Assembly (NCBI GenBank): GCA_037143335.1 | Contig: JBAWZA010000009.1 | Coordinates: forward strand, 53,558 to 117,557 | DNA: 64,000 nt | Source of the DNA: PALSA-1296 sp037143335 | Lineage (GTDB): Bacteria; Bacteroidota; Ignavibacteria; Palsa-1295 | Reading direction: 5' to 3' | Shown: one piece after another, positions 1 through 8,489 of the stretch | How positions within the stretch are numbered: position 1 is the stretch's first letter | Layout: each line of letters starts with the position of its first letter | Translations under genes and position numbers: made by a program | Notes under the pieces: generated by a model | The model's input: the letters and a program-made list of their open reading frames with translations, nothing else | Told to the model about the DNA's origin: nothing | Databases searched by the model: none

Positions 1-253
1 TATAGAATTTATATATTTCGCCGTAAACAGTCTTCACTTGGATTTTCGTCTTCGGAGTAACTGATAACCGGAACATCCTTCCCATCCCATCGGCGACAGG
101 GATTGAGGTAATGGTATTGCCGCTATACGTCCACTTAAGTGAATCGGCATACTTATGTAATTCTGATTCGGTTGGAAGTCTATACGTATAGAGTGTCTGG
201 CAGCCAATGATAGCTACGAGAACAACTAAAGCAAAAACTGCGGATAACCTCAT
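1..253 (-). CDS. Lipoprotein of unknown function (3' end outside window)
   Basis: Reading on the minus strand from the ATG at 253 gives an open frame to the window edge (84 residues visible). The first 18 residues are a short hydrophobic leader ending in a lipobox (AIIGC), so the mature protein should be a lipid-anchored envelope protein with Cys18 as the modified residue. The visible mature part (QTLYTYRLPTESELHKYADS and onward) has alternating polar and aromatic residues and no motif I recognise. It lies in the same direction as the next two secreted genes. Function is unknown and the C-terminus is missing. Confidence 0.6.
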   Translation of the reverse strand, partial: MRLSAVFALVVLVAIIGCQTLYTYRLPTESELHKYADSLKWTYSGNTITSIPVADGMGRMFRLSVTPKTKIQVKTVYGEIYKFY

Positions 254-270
254 AATGATATTTAGAAACT

Positions 271-347
271 TGTCATTCCCGCGGAGGCGGGAATCCACGG
301 CTTAGTTTTTGCTCCGTAGATGGATTCCCGCCTTCGCGGGAATGACA
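271..347. repeat. REP-like inverted repeat, copy 1
   Basis: Two 27-base arms (271-297 and 321-347) are near-perfect reverse complements, and each arm is itself a hairpin (ATTCCCGC...GCGGGAAT). The spacer is 23 bases. A second complete copy lies at 27336-27413 and a single arm at 57706-57732. It ends 8 bases from the stop of the 103-residue gene at 356-667 and could act as its transcription terminator or mRNA stabiliser. Confidence 0.85.
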
Positions 348-355
348 GACGTAAA

Positions 356-667
356 TTACTTTCTCGGAGAAATCTTCCCTGTTTCTTCGAAGATTACTTG
401 GAAACCAGAAATTTGTTTCGGAATTATTTTTTTGATCTCCGCCTGATGACCATTCATCATAATAATAATACAAGGCTTGCCTTCGTGTCGTCCCTCGCCA
501 GTGCCAACGACACCTGGATGCTTCATCCATGCAGGAGTATTCTTTTCTAAGACTTCAGTGATGCTCATCCTCTTTTTCGCTATGCGTAAACTATCGGTCG
601 AGGCAATGCTCTTAACACTTGTCAGGCAAAGAAATACGAATACAAACGCTACAAAAAAATACTTCAT
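356..667 (-). CDS. Small secreted protein resembling the N-terminal domain of the neighbouring trypsin-like lipoprotein
   Basis: 103 residues with a Sec signal peptide (about residues 1-22). The body has the pattern HPGVVGTGEG-x-GKPCIIIMMN, which lines up with GVNGTGTG-x-DGKPAILIFTT in the N-terminal region of the adjacent protease (728-1780). Bacterial trypsin-like (Nal1-like) proteases often start with such a VVGVG-type domain, so this looks like a stand-alone copy of that domain without the catalytic part. It is directly downstream of the protease on the same strand, separated by a terminator hairpin. Role unknown; an inhibitor/prodomain function is only inference. The ATG at 667 has a TTAGGA ribosome-binding site just upstream. 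Confidence 0.65.
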   Translation of the reverse strand: MKYFFVAFVFVFLCLTSVKSIASTDSLRIAKKRMSITEVLEKNTPAWMKHPGVVGTGEGRHEGKPCIIIMMNGHQAEIKKIIPKQISGFQVIFEETGKISPRK

Positions 668-674
668 ATTCCTA

Positions 675-707
675 AATCAAAAGGGCGACGTAAAACTCGT
701 CGCCCTT
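675..707 (-). terminator. Intrinsic terminator after the protease gene
   Basis: A perfect 10-bp stem (681-690 with 698-707, AAGGGCGACG/CGTCGCCCTT) with a 7-base loop is followed on the minus strand by TTTTGATTT. It lies between the protease gene and the 103-residue gene, so the second gene may be read partly by read-through or from its own promoter. Confidence 0.75.
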
Positions 708-727
708 GTAATAAATATCTCTACAGA

Positions 728-1780
728 TTACGGAGTGCCGAGCGCTGTGCCGGCTACCACATCAACATTCAATGCATTAAGCACAAGTCCGATAGGATTT
801 GCGATTGTTGCATTCGAACTTCCTGCAAAAAGCAAACCTGTTGGGTTGCCATTCGCATCGCAGATTAGCGAACCAGAATCTCCAGCCGCACTAAATGTTG
901 TCGAAGAAATGTAGAATTGTTTTACAAAATTTGCAACTAGCCCGTTGCCGTAACTCACACTTGTTGAAACGTTTACACCAGCGATTGTTCCGGTCGTATA
1001 AGCTGTCGTACGACCTCTTTTCTTCACTGACATTCCAACTGCAGGAGCCACTTGAGTTGCCGTTGGCGAGAAATTTGCATTTGTCGAATTCCCAACTGCA
1101 CCATTTTGTGGTTCAGCGATTGCACAATCTACAGTGTTCGAATTGCCACGCTTGAATTGAATTGGCACATAAGCCGAGAGACGTGCGATCTGCCCAGTCT
1201 GAGTACATTGTGGAACAGCGTCGTAACGACCGGGTTGGTCAATGCGCTCGCCGATATTAGCAGCATTCTCACGCGCAAAGACGTGATTATTGCTAAGGAA
1301 ATATTTTGATTTATGATTCGGACGTTCTGTTACGATACATCCGATAGTACCAGAGGCACATTCCTTATCATTACCAGTGCTTACTCCGCTCGCAACTTCA
1401 GCGAATGCTTTGAATTCGCCAACTATCGTGATTGATGTTGGTACGCCTTCGATTGAAGTTGGAATTCCTGTCACGCCTTCACGAGTTGTGAAAATAAGAA
1501 TTGCTGGCTTACCATCGGTGGTGAGTCCAGTACCTGTGCCGTTGACACCATCAATAGCCATTAGCTCGTCGTTATGACGATCTTGAATAGCAATTGTTGG
1601 CTCGAGGTCAACACCGTTGAGTGCGATTGGATTAACCGCAGCTGGATCAATTGACTGATGAGTTGTTGATGGATTCATTGTGCCGGTAGTGTTCTGACAA
1701 CCGGTGTTGATGCCCGTCATGACGAGCAATGCAAATGCGAATGGCAAAAACCACTTCGCTCTAATGTTATGTGATTTCAT
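728..1780 (-). CDS. Trypsin-like serine protease, lipoprotein
   Basis: 350 residues from the ATG at 1780, which has AAGGAT placed 8 bases upstream; the open frame extends further 5' but without a better start. The N-terminus is a lipoprotein signal with lipobox TGINTGC. A GVNGTGTG-type domain (about residues 75-125) is followed by a chymotrypsin-fold catalytic domain: His in LSNNHVFA, Asp in VDCAIAEP and Ser in AAGDSGSLI are the likely triad. This fits bacterial proteases related to the plant Nal1 group. It should sit on the outer membrane or in the periplasm. Substrate is unknown. The downstream gene is a partial paralogue of its N-domain. Confidence 0.8.
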   Translation of the reverse strand: MKSHNIRAKWFLPFAFALLVMTGINTGCQNTTGTMNPSTTHQSIDPAAVNPIALNGVDLEPTIAIQDRHNDELMAIDGVNGTGTGLTTDGKPAILIFTTREGVTGIPTSIEGVPTSITIVGEFKAFAEVASGVSTGNDKECASGTIGCIVTERPNHKSKYFLSNNHVFARENAANIGERIDQPGRYDAVPQCTQTGQIARLSAYVPIQFKRGNSNTVDCAIAEPQNGAVGNSTNANFSPTATQVAPAVGMSVKKRGRTTAYTTGTIAGVNVSTSVSYGNGLVANFVKQFYISSTTFSAAGDSGSLICDANGNPTGLLFAGSSNATIANPIGLVLNALNVDVVAGTALGTP

Positions 1781-1982
1781 TGGTTTATCCTTGTTATGAT
1801 AATTGATATGAACTACTTCGATAAGTTGGTCAGTGGGGAAGCAAATACAATCCAAAACCCCGTAAAAGTGTTCCATCCATATAATCCGCGAAAATCCGTC
1901 CCATCCGTGTCATCCGCGTGCTATTCCCCCAACGGACTTTTCCCGAATGAAATGTGTTTTCAGACCCTCAATAAAAAAATTG

Positions 1983-4013
1983 ATGGCAAAGAAGAAAACA
2001 TCACAGCTAAGTTGGACAAACGTTGCCCGCACGATTCTTACCTCGCGGGCTATCGATAAGATTGAGGAGACAGAACTTGTCCCAGGCGGGCTTGTTACGT
2101 ATCAATTCTCGGCTCGTGGCCATGATATGATTCAGGCAATTCTTTCGGATTGCATCTCCCATCCGCATGATGGAGCAACCGTCTACTATAGATCTCGACC
2201 TTTTGTAATAGGTCAGGGACTGACAGCTGAGGAATCAATGGCGGCATCAATGGCGCGGAGTGGCGGAGTCCATGGAGGACGTGATATTGGTGTTGTGCAT
2301 TTTCTCAGGTCGCGTGGCAAGGCAACGGTTCTTCCGGCTTCTGGCGATGTTGGAGCGCAGTACTCCCCTGCTATCGGTTGGGCACAAGCTGTGCAGTATC
2401 ATTATAATGTATTAAAGGAAAATTCCTATCAAGGGGCAATCGCCGTTGCACTTGGTGGTGATGGCTCTGTTGCAGCGAATGGGTTTTGGGCGGCACTCAA
2501 TGCAGCGACTACACAGAAACTTCCACTACTTTTTTTCATCGAAGATAATGGTTATGGAATTTCAGTAACAGGAGATTTTCAAACCCCCGGCGCAAACATC
2601 GCAAAGAATCTTGCGTCGTTCGGTAATCTAAAAATTTGGGATTGCGACGGCACCGATCCCGAAGTCGCTTCACAAAATATTTCTGAAGCAGTTGACTATA
2701 CCAGAACTTGGAATGGTCCCGCTTTGATTCGCATGACCATCCCTCGTCTTGAAGGGCATTCATTCGTTGATACGCAGAGTTACAAGTCACCAGAATTATT
2801 AAAGCAAGAAAAAGAAAACGATCCGCTTCCGAAGTTAGAAAAGTATCTCATCGCAAATAAAATCGTTACGAAACAAGAATGGGATGCTCTTGCTTCAGAA
2901 GTCGAAACTGATGTCATCGCCGCTCGTGACCGAGCGAAGGATTCTCCACAACCCGATACAGCTACGGTCCTTGACCACGTCTTCTCTGCAATGCCTACCC
3001 CGATCAACTCATCTATCGAAGAAGGCATCCGAATGAATATGCAAGATGCCGTTCGCAAAACATTAGAAGTGGAACTTGCAAAAAATCCGAAGCTACTCAT
3101 CTTCGGAGAAGATGTCGGGGCAAAAGGCGGAGTGCATGGCGCAACCGTTGACCTTCAAGTAAAATTCGGAAAAGACAGAGTCTTCGATACATCGCTCTCC
3201 GAAGAAGGGATCATCGGCAGATCAGTCGGCATGGCATTCGCAGGACTGATGCCCGTACCCGAAATACAATTCCGAAAATATGCTGACCCCGCTACTGAAC
3301 AGATCAACGATGCTGGCACAGTTCGCTGGAGAAGTAAATCACAATTCGCAGCTCCGATGGTCGTCCGCATCCCAGCGGGATATGCAAAGAAAACTGGTGA
3401 CCCGTGGCACTCAGTGTCGGGCGAAGCAGTCTTCGCTCATCAGATCGGTTGGCGCATTGCATTCCCATCGAATGCTGAAGATGCCGTCGGCTTGCTCCGC
3501 ACTGCACTTCGCGGTGAAGACCCGACATTTTTCTTCGAGCATCGCGCATTACTCGATACTCCTCCCGGCAGAAAAAATTACCCCGGCGATGAATTCATGA
3601 TTCCATTCGGCAAAGCAAGAATGGTTCAAGAAGGAAATGATCTAACCATCATCACCTGGGGTGCAATGGTCGAGAGAGCCGTGACTGCTGCTGAATTAGT
3701 GGGACGGACTCTTAGTCCGTCAGTAGAAATTATCGATCTCCGAACAATCGTCCCCTACGACAAAGAAGCTGTGTTAGAATCAGTGATGAAAACCAGCCGC
3801 GTCATTGTACTCTGCGAAGATAACTGGACAAGTAATTTCGCTGCCGAGCTTTGCGCAACCATCACTCAGGAAGCATTTGAATTTCTCGATGCACCAGTCG
3901 AACGACTCTCGACTCCCGACGTGCCCATCCCTTACAACGTAGGCTTGATGAACGCCGTACTCCCCGGACCTGAAGAGATCGCGAAGGCGATTGAGAAGGT
4001 GCTCATGTACTGA
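1983..4013 (+). CDS. 2-oxoacid dehydrogenase E1, fused alpha and beta subunits
   Basis: 676 residues. The N-terminal half is E1-alpha: the thiamine diphosphate motif runs from GGDGS (about 158-162) to EDNGYGIS (187-194). The C-terminal half is E1-beta (about 340 onward: LIFGEDVGAKGG, SEEGIIGRSVGMAFAG, PWHSVSGEAVFAHQI). It should decarboxylate pyruvate or a branched-chain 2-oxoacid and pass the acyl group to a lipoyl E2; the fused architecture is known among branched-chain/pyruvate E1 proteins in this phylum. E2 and E3 are not in the window. The start at 1983 (MAKKKTSQ) is preferred over the ATG at 1947 because homologous sequence begins there, though no clear ribosome-binding site is visible. 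A palindromic repeat unit lies in the coding sequence at 3704-3720. Confidence 0.9.
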   Translation: MAKKKTSQLSWTNVARTILTSRAIDKIEETELVPGGLVTYQFSARGHDMIQAILSDCISHPHDGATVYYRSRPFVIGQGLTAEESMAASMARSGGVHGGRDIGVVHFLRSRGKATVLPASGDVGAQYSPAIGWAQAVQYHYNVLKENSYQGAIAVALGGDGSVAANGFWAALNAATTQKLPLLFFIEDNGYGISVTGDFQTPGANIAKNLASFGNLKIWDCDGTDPEVASQNISEAVDYTRTWNGPALIRMTIPRLEGHSFVDTQSYKSPELLKQEKENDPLPKLEKYLIANKIVTKQEWDALASEVETDVIAARDRAKDSPQPDTATVLDHVFSAMPTPINSSIEEGIRMNMQDAVRKTLEVELAKNPKLLIFGEDVGAKGGVHGATVDLQVKFGKDRVFDTSLSEEGIIGRSVGMAFAGLMPVPEIQFRKYADPATEQINDAGTVRWRSKSQFAAPMVVRIPAGYAKKTGDPWHSVSGEAVFAHQIGWRIAFPSNAEDAVGLLRTALRGEDPTFFFEHRALLDTPPGRKNYPGDEFMIPFGKARMVQEGNDLTIITWGAMVERAVTAAELVGRTLSPSVEIIDLRTIVPYDKEAVLESVMKTSRVIVLCEDNWTSNFAAELCATITQEAFEFLDAPVERLSTPDVPIPYNVGLMNAVLPGPEEIAKAIEKVLMY

Positions 4014-4089
4014 CAAATTTGCCGGAAGGGTCTGTAACTCCTTACGCCATGTGCATATAGCAGTTCGCGCACACATCTTTACCCCTCTT

Positions 4090-4154
4090 ACGCAAAGAGT
4101 CCGCCGTAGCGGACTCTTCTCTCCTAAAAATCTATTTGTAATCCCATTAATCAT
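4090..4154 (-). ncRNA. Possible short transcript from a strong minus-strand promoter
   Basis: A promoter on the minus strand (TTGACA at 4191-4186, 17 bases, TATATTTG at 4168-4161) points left toward the hairpin at 4095-4118. A transcript starting near 4154 would be only about 60 bases and end at this hairpin. No convincing protein is encoded; the open frame running on into the E1 gene is antisense to it. A small RNA is plausible but unproven, and a decayed gene is an alternative. Confidence 0.25.
4095..4118. terminator. Hairpin terminator after the E1 gene
   Basis: A perfect 9-bp stem (AAGAGTCCG at 4095-4103 with CGGACTCTT at 4110-4118) closes a 6-base loop and is followed on the plus strand by a pyrimidine-rich CTCTCC. 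It could terminate the E1 transcript. Its core GGACT/AGTCC is shared with the palindromic repeats at 3704-3720, 57653-57679 and 57765-57785. Confidence 0.5.
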
Positions 4155-4160
4155 GGTTTG

Positions 4161-4191
4161 CAAATATACGAAATTTTCACGAGTTTGTCAA
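4161..4191 (-). promoter_or_regulatory. Bacteroidetes-type promoter, pointing left
   Basis: TTGACA (4191-4186) and TATATTTG (4168-4161) are separated by exactly 17 bases, matching the Bacteroidetes consensus TTG-N20-TAnnTTTG. The upstream sequence on the minus strand (AGGCACCT, then GCACCTTGACAAAC) recurs upstream of the terminase gene at about 14076-14120. Confidence 0.6.
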
Positions 4192-4289
4192 GGTGCTCGG
4201 GACCAAAAAAATAGGTGCCTAACAAAGATTTTTTTTAGAGACTGCCATCCTCCAATTCGCAATTCCTAATCCTCCGATTGATTTTCTAT

Positions 4290-4364
4290 TTGTCAACCAA
4301 AATGGAACTTTTGGTTGACAATATCGTTACTATTCTATAGAAATATAGCAACATTGTCAACTAA
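4290..4364. promoter_or_regulatory. Palindromic operator and promoter of the HTH/ATPase gene
   Basis: A perfect 13-bp inverted repeat (TTGTCAACCAAAA at 4290-4302, TTTTGGTTGACAA at 4309-4321, 6-base spacer) overlaps a TTGACA -35 box at 4315-4320. An additional half-site, TTGTCAACTAA, lies at 4354-4364, seven bases before the start codon at 4371. The only DNA-binding protein encoded next to it is the HTH protein itself, so autoregulation is the simplest reading. A -10 element is less clear (TATAGA at 4336-4341). Confidence 0.75.
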
Positions 4365-4370
4365 CCCACA

Positions 4371-5414
4371 ATGCATAACAAATCAGAGAAAATCCAACAA
4401 TTCATCATTGAAAACGTGGAAAATCATCCCCGCGATATTGCTTTCCTTGCTGCTACCAAATTCCAGGTCACTAGGCAAGCGATCAATAAGCATGTGAGAA
4501 ATCTGATCAATAAGAATATCCTGACTGAAACAGGAAGTACAAGAGCAAAAAGCTACCTGCTCTTTTCCCACATCCTCATAAGTAAAATGTACCCGATAGA
4601 GGAAAAACTCGCTGAAGACAGAGTATATGCTCTCGACATATTGCCAAACCTGAAAATACTGAAGCTATCCAAAAATGTGGAGGGGCGATGTCATTATTGC
4701 TTTACTGAGATTTTTAATAACGCAATCGATCATAGCGAAGGCACGGTTATTTCACTATTACTTTCCTATGACGAGCGTTACATCAAAATAGTAATTGATG
4801 ACAACGGGGTCGGAATATTCAAGAAAATAATGCACCGCTTCAACCTTGAAGATGAAAGAGTTGCAATTCTTGAATTATCAAAAGGAAAATTAACAACGGC
4901 ACCAAAGATGCATTCGGGCGAAGGAATCTTTTTTTCATCCCGCATAAGTGATCGTTTTATGATTAGTTCACATCACCTTGATTTCCTGGGAGGCGAAAGC
5001 TTTGATACCCAATTTGAAAAGATAGACGAAACAGTGGGCACTCAAGTCTTTATGAAAATCTTGCGCAACTCTGAACGTACGGCAAAGGAAGTTTTCGATA
5101 CTTTTGCTTCTGAAGATGATGCTGACTACGGTTTTACCGTAACGCATATACCCGTAGAGTTAGCGAAAATCGGCGAAGAAAATCTGGTTTCACGTTCGCA
5201 AGCAAAAAGACTACTCGCACGACTCGATAAATTTAGGGAAGTAGCCCTCGATTTTACCGGTGTGAGCGTAATCGGGCAGTCGTTCGCTGATGAAATTTTC
5301 AGAGTATTTCGGAATGAGCATCCGAATATTCATATCTGGCATTTTAACGCCAATGCAGAAGTCACTCAAATGATCAAAAGGGCAGAATTCGCAAGGTCTC
5401 AAAGCACGGAATAA
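4371..5414 (+). CDS. Winged-HTH / HATPase / STAS-like (DUF4325) regulator
   Basis: 347 residues with three parts. Residues 1-65 form a winged helix (ATKFQVTRQAINKHVRNLIN looks like the recognition region). Residues about 105-230 form a GHKL ATPase fold: N box EIFNNAIDHS (113-122), G1 box DDNGVGI (143-149) and G2 box HSGEGIFF (181-188). Residues about 255-340 match the STAS-like DUF4325 family (DFTGVSVIGQSFADEIFR). There is no dimerisation His box, so it is more like an anti-sigma kinase/antagonist fusion than a sensor kinase. The DNA-binding part probably recognises the inverted repeat just upstream. It converges with the restriction-modification gene, 11 bases between stops. What it senses and controls is unknown. 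Confidence 0.8.
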   Translation: MHNKSEKIQQFIIENVENHPRDIAFLAATKFQVTRQAINKHVRNLINKNILTETGSTRAKSYLLFSHILISKMYPIEEKLAEDRVYALDILPNLKILKLSKNVEGRCHYCFTEIFNNAIDHSEGTVISLLLSYDERYIKIVIDDNGVGIFKKIMHRFNLEDERVAILELSKGKLTTAPKMHSGEGIFFSSRISDRFMISSHHLDFLGGESFDTQFEKIDETVGTQVFMKILRNSERTAKEVFDTFASEDDADYGFTVTHIPVELAKIGEENLVSRSQAKRLLARLDKFREVALDFTGVSVIGQSFADEIFRVFRNEHPNIHIWHFNANAEVTQMIKRAEFARSQSTE

Positions 5415-5425
5415 GTTACCATACT

Positions 5426-8400
5426 TTAAACCCCCTCCATCTCCCCCATAATCTCCACCGTCCTCGCACTTACCGTCGTGACGCGCTTGAGCAGATCGAT
5501 GACCTTATCCTTATAATCGGAGAATTTGTAGGTGTTGAATTTCTCGCGGATCGTTGGGTCTTTTGGCGTTTTCTCTTTGTACTGATCGAGAATCCATTCC
5601 AGCGCTGAGCGGTTGCCGAGCTTATATTCCCATGCCTCTTTCGGAATGCCGCCGATGGTTGTATCCTCGTCAAGGATTATCAAGCCGTGTTCTTTATCGA
5701 CTTTTAATTTAGCTTTAGGTGGAGTTTTTGATTTTACGGATTTGACGGAAAGCTTCGCTGCCTTCACCGTTTCATACCCAATATGCAATTCCATTAACTC
5801 CTCACCCCACTTCGCCCATTTCTTGAAATCGGTATAGAACGGAATCCGCGGGAATTCGCGCTTCAGATTCAATTCGTATTTCTTCCTGTATTTCGGATCA
5901 TGAAGAACGCCATAAACATACTGAAAAATATCTTCCTTTGTGATCTTCTTGTTTTTGTAATGATCGCGGAATTGCGCTAAGCCCCAATCTGTGATATTGT
6001 CGATGCGGTTGCCTGAGTCGTCGTATCGATAAAGTGGTAGACACTGTGTTTTTTCTAAAAAATCATGGTGGAAAACTGCCTCTACACAAAATACTTGTTG
6101 TGGCTTTGAGTGTGGGACACCGCTAAAGCATATAACTTTATTCTTTTTCTTAGCGTCAAAAATAGAATCTAATTGGTAGATCTCCTCATTAAGTTCTTTA
6201 CTAAAATAAGTAAATAAATTATTAAAGGGTCTGTAAATAGAGTGGATAACGTTATTTGGACAAAATTCTAGTTTGATTTTTTTAGCCCAAAGTTTTTTCA
6301 AACGACGTGTCCATTTTATTTCATATCTCGCGTCACTAACGCTTGGAATTACTAATTCTTTTTTCTTTAGCTGGTTAGAATAACTGTTTATTAAATAATT
6401 TATTTTTTTGGTTAGACTTTTTTCTGACAAATCAGTAACCCATTCATCTCGGGCTGATACTACACCTAATGTATAGAGTTTAAATAAGGCTCGCTCTCCT
6501 TCTTTCCTCTTTGCGAGTTTAGTCTTTTTATCTGCAACTGGTATCAAACTCTCAAAATCATTATCTGAAAGATTGATCCAATTATTATTTTTATCGGGTG
6601 AAATCAAATTGAATTCAATATTTTTCAGCGGTGTTGCTGCAAGATAATCGAGCTTTTCTGTTCGTTTTGCACGGATATCGCAGGGTTGAATATATCTTAT
6701 TTCACAGGGTAATTTTACCTTTACCTTTTTCTTCACAAGAAAAGTAACAGCAATACCAACTGCCGCTGCAACTCCGAAAATTGTATGTTCTTCGTTTAAG
6801 AAAATACCGTCTTTGCCTGATAGCTCGCGGATGTTACCACCAAGATCAATGACATAGGCAAAATCAAATTCAGTCTGAATGGATTTTCTGAATCCGTCGA
6901 ATGTTCGAGCATTGATAAACGAATTGTTGCTTATGAATGCAATCACACCGTCCTCATTTAATCTATCCGAAGCCCATCTGAAGAACCTTGCATACATATC
7001 ATAGACCTTTGTCTTTTGTGCCGTACTCTCTTTTATGTATGTTGCCTTAATGCGTTTATCGATAAATTCGTATTCGCGGTTCTTGTTATTTTCATTCTCG
7101 TTCATCTGATTGGCATTATACGGCGGATTGCCGATGATGACAGAAATTTTATTTTTGTTCTGCCTCTTAATGCGTTCTGCATTTTCTGCCGCTAAGCCGA
7201 ACATTCCTTCCTGCTTGCCTTTGAAATCGAAACCGACATTATCGAGCGTATCGACAAAGCAGATATTTTCGAACTCGGCGTACTTGCCCGTCTTTTGCTT
7301 ATAAGTGAATTCTATATTCAGATTGGCAATGTAATAGGGCAGGATGGCTACTTCATTTGCATGTATCTCGTTCTTATATTTATACTCAAGCTGCGCCGCT
7401 GAAAGATAATCAATGATGTCGCAGATGAATGTGCCTGTGCCTGTTGCAGGGTCGAGTATTTCCACATTTTTTTCGCCCAGCCCTTTTCCGAAATGCTTAT
7501 GCAAAAGATAATCGGTTGATTCGATCATGAAATTCACGATCTCGCCCGGCGTATAGACGATGCCCAGCCTATCGGCAGCTTTCGGATTATAGGCTTTATA
7601 AAAAGTCTCGTAAATAACCTTGAGGAATTTCTGCTTCTCATGATGATCGGCAATTCCGGCAGCAGTGGCATTGATGACTTCGTAGTAATGCTTGACTCTG
7701 GAAAGCGAATCGCGCTTGGTCTGTCCTGTAAAGAAAGTCTCCTCGACCTTCGTCAGTTCTTTTGCAATATTATTCTCGCGGTGGAATTGCGTTTCATCGA
7801 AGATGGTATTGAAAATCTCTTCTGTGAGGATATGCTGAATCAGCATTTCGCGGATGTCGTCGCGTGTTATTTCAGGATTAATTACCTGTTTGCATAATTC
7901 CCAAAATGCTTCCTGCGCTTCTCTGAAATTCTTATTGACCTTCGCCTGCTCGTCAATCATCTCGCGCAATGATTCGACAACGACAGGCAGATCGGCTTTG
8001 AATTTATCAATAGCCGTTCGGAAATTCCGAACCATCGGCGGCTCGTAGCTGATGAATTCCGTTAAGAGACCGTCAAGCGCTGCAGCATCGGACATCGGCA
8101 CGCGCATCATTTCTTTTCCGCCGCGATAAAGCACGGCAGTCGTATGATCTTCGAAGAGAATATTATCCTTCGGATAATCTTTTTTGAACTTCGCAGCTAT
8201 TTCTTCATCGAGATCATCCTTCTCATCTTTGGATTCCCAATATCCCCAATCCAAACGGAGCGAATCTTTAATGACGCCATCGGGAATGACGGTTTTGCCT
8301 AATGGGGTCTTTACGGCAATTTTCGGGACGAGAACAAAGCCTTTCGGTTTGCAATACTCACCGAGGAGATTTGCAAACGCTTGTTCGAGCGCGCCTTCAT

Positions 8401-8470
8401 TGGTTGAACCCCCGAAGCGGATGAGCTTTTCGACTTCGGCTTGGTATCTTTGTACTAAGTAGATTGACAT
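5426..8470 (-). CDS. Single-chain restriction-modification enzyme (type IIG / type ISP-like)
   Basis: 1014 residues. The N-terminus carries a PD-(D/E)XK nuclease signature (PD at 63-64, ESK at 79-81). A helical linker (about 150-300) leads to an N6-adenine methyltransferase: YTPGEIVNFM (306-315), motif I DPATGTGTF (340-348) and motif IV NPPY (448-451). The C-terminal part (about 620-940) should be the target recognition domain; the block around LPLYRYDDSGNRIDNITDWG to the YETVKAAK region resembles the type ISP (LlaBIII-like) C-terminal domain. No helicase domain is present, unlike true type ISP enzymes. DNA in the recognition-domain part (about 6050-6700) is visibly more AT-rich than the flanks. 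Start ATG at 8470 with a good promoter upstream. Confidence 0.88.
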   Translation of the reverse strand: MSIYLVQRYQAEVEKLIRFGGSTNEGALEQAFANLLGEYCKPKGFVLVPKIAVKTPLGKTVIPDGVIKDSLRLDWGYWESKDEKDDLDEEIAAKFKKDYPKDNILFEDHTTAVLYRGGKEMMRVPMSDAAALDGLLTEFISYEPPMVRNFRTAIDKFKADLPVVVESLREMIDEQAKVNKNFREAQEAFWELCKQVINPEITRDDIREMLIQHILTEEIFNTIFDETQFHRENNIAKELTKVEETFFTGQTKRDSLSRVKHYYEVINATAAGIADHHEKQKFLKVIYETFYKAYNPKAADRLGIVYTPGEIVNFMIESTDYLLHKHFGKGLGEKNVEILDPATGTGTFICDIIDYLSAAQLEYKYKNEIHANEVAILPYYIANLNIEFTYKQKTGKYAEFENICFVDTLDNVGFDFKGKQEGMFGLAAENAERIKRQNKNKISVIIGNPPYNANQMNENENNKNREYEFIDKRIKATYIKESTAQKTKVYDMYARFFRWASDRLNEDGVIAFISNNSFINARTFDGFRKSIQTEFDFAYVIDLGGNIRELSGKDGIFLNEEHTIFGVAAAVGIAVTFLVKKKVKVKLPCEIRYIQPCDIRAKRTEKLDYLAATPLKNIEFNLISPDKNNNWINLSDNDFESLIPVADKKTKLAKRKEGERALFKLYTLGVVSARDEWVTDLSEKSLTKKINYLINSYSNQLKKKELVIPSVSDARYEIKWTRRLKKLWAKKIKLEFCPNNVIHSIYRPFNNLFTYFSKELNEEIYQLDSIFDAKKKNKVICFSGVPHSKPQQVFCVEAVFHHDFLEKTQCLPLYRYDDSGNRIDNITDWGLAQFRDHYKNKKITKEDIFQYVYGVLHDPKYRKKYELNLKREFPRIPFYTDFKKWAKWGEELMELHIGYETVKAAKLSVKSVKSKTPPKAKLKVDKEHGLIILDEDTTIGGIPKEAWEYKLGNRSALEWILDQYKEKTPKDPTIREKFNTYKFSDYKDKVIDLLKRVTTVSARTVEIMGEMEGV

Positions 8471-8489
8471 GAGGTATGAATGTGTCCCA

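Larger units (their letters stand above)
4119..4370. other. Intergenic stretch between the E1 gene and the HTH/ATPase gene
   Basis: Together with the hairpin at 4095-4118 the gap spans 4014-4370. It holds the leftward promoter, an A/T-rich segment, a short CAATTCGCAATTCCTAATC stretch related to the repeat found at 10517 and 40870, and the operator-promoter. No protein gene was found. Confidence 0.6.

Noticed and set aside
3780..4163. Minus-strand open frame of 127 codons downstream of a good promoter
   Set aside because: It is antisense to the E1 gene, with no recognisable protein pattern; the promoter may serve a small RNA instead.
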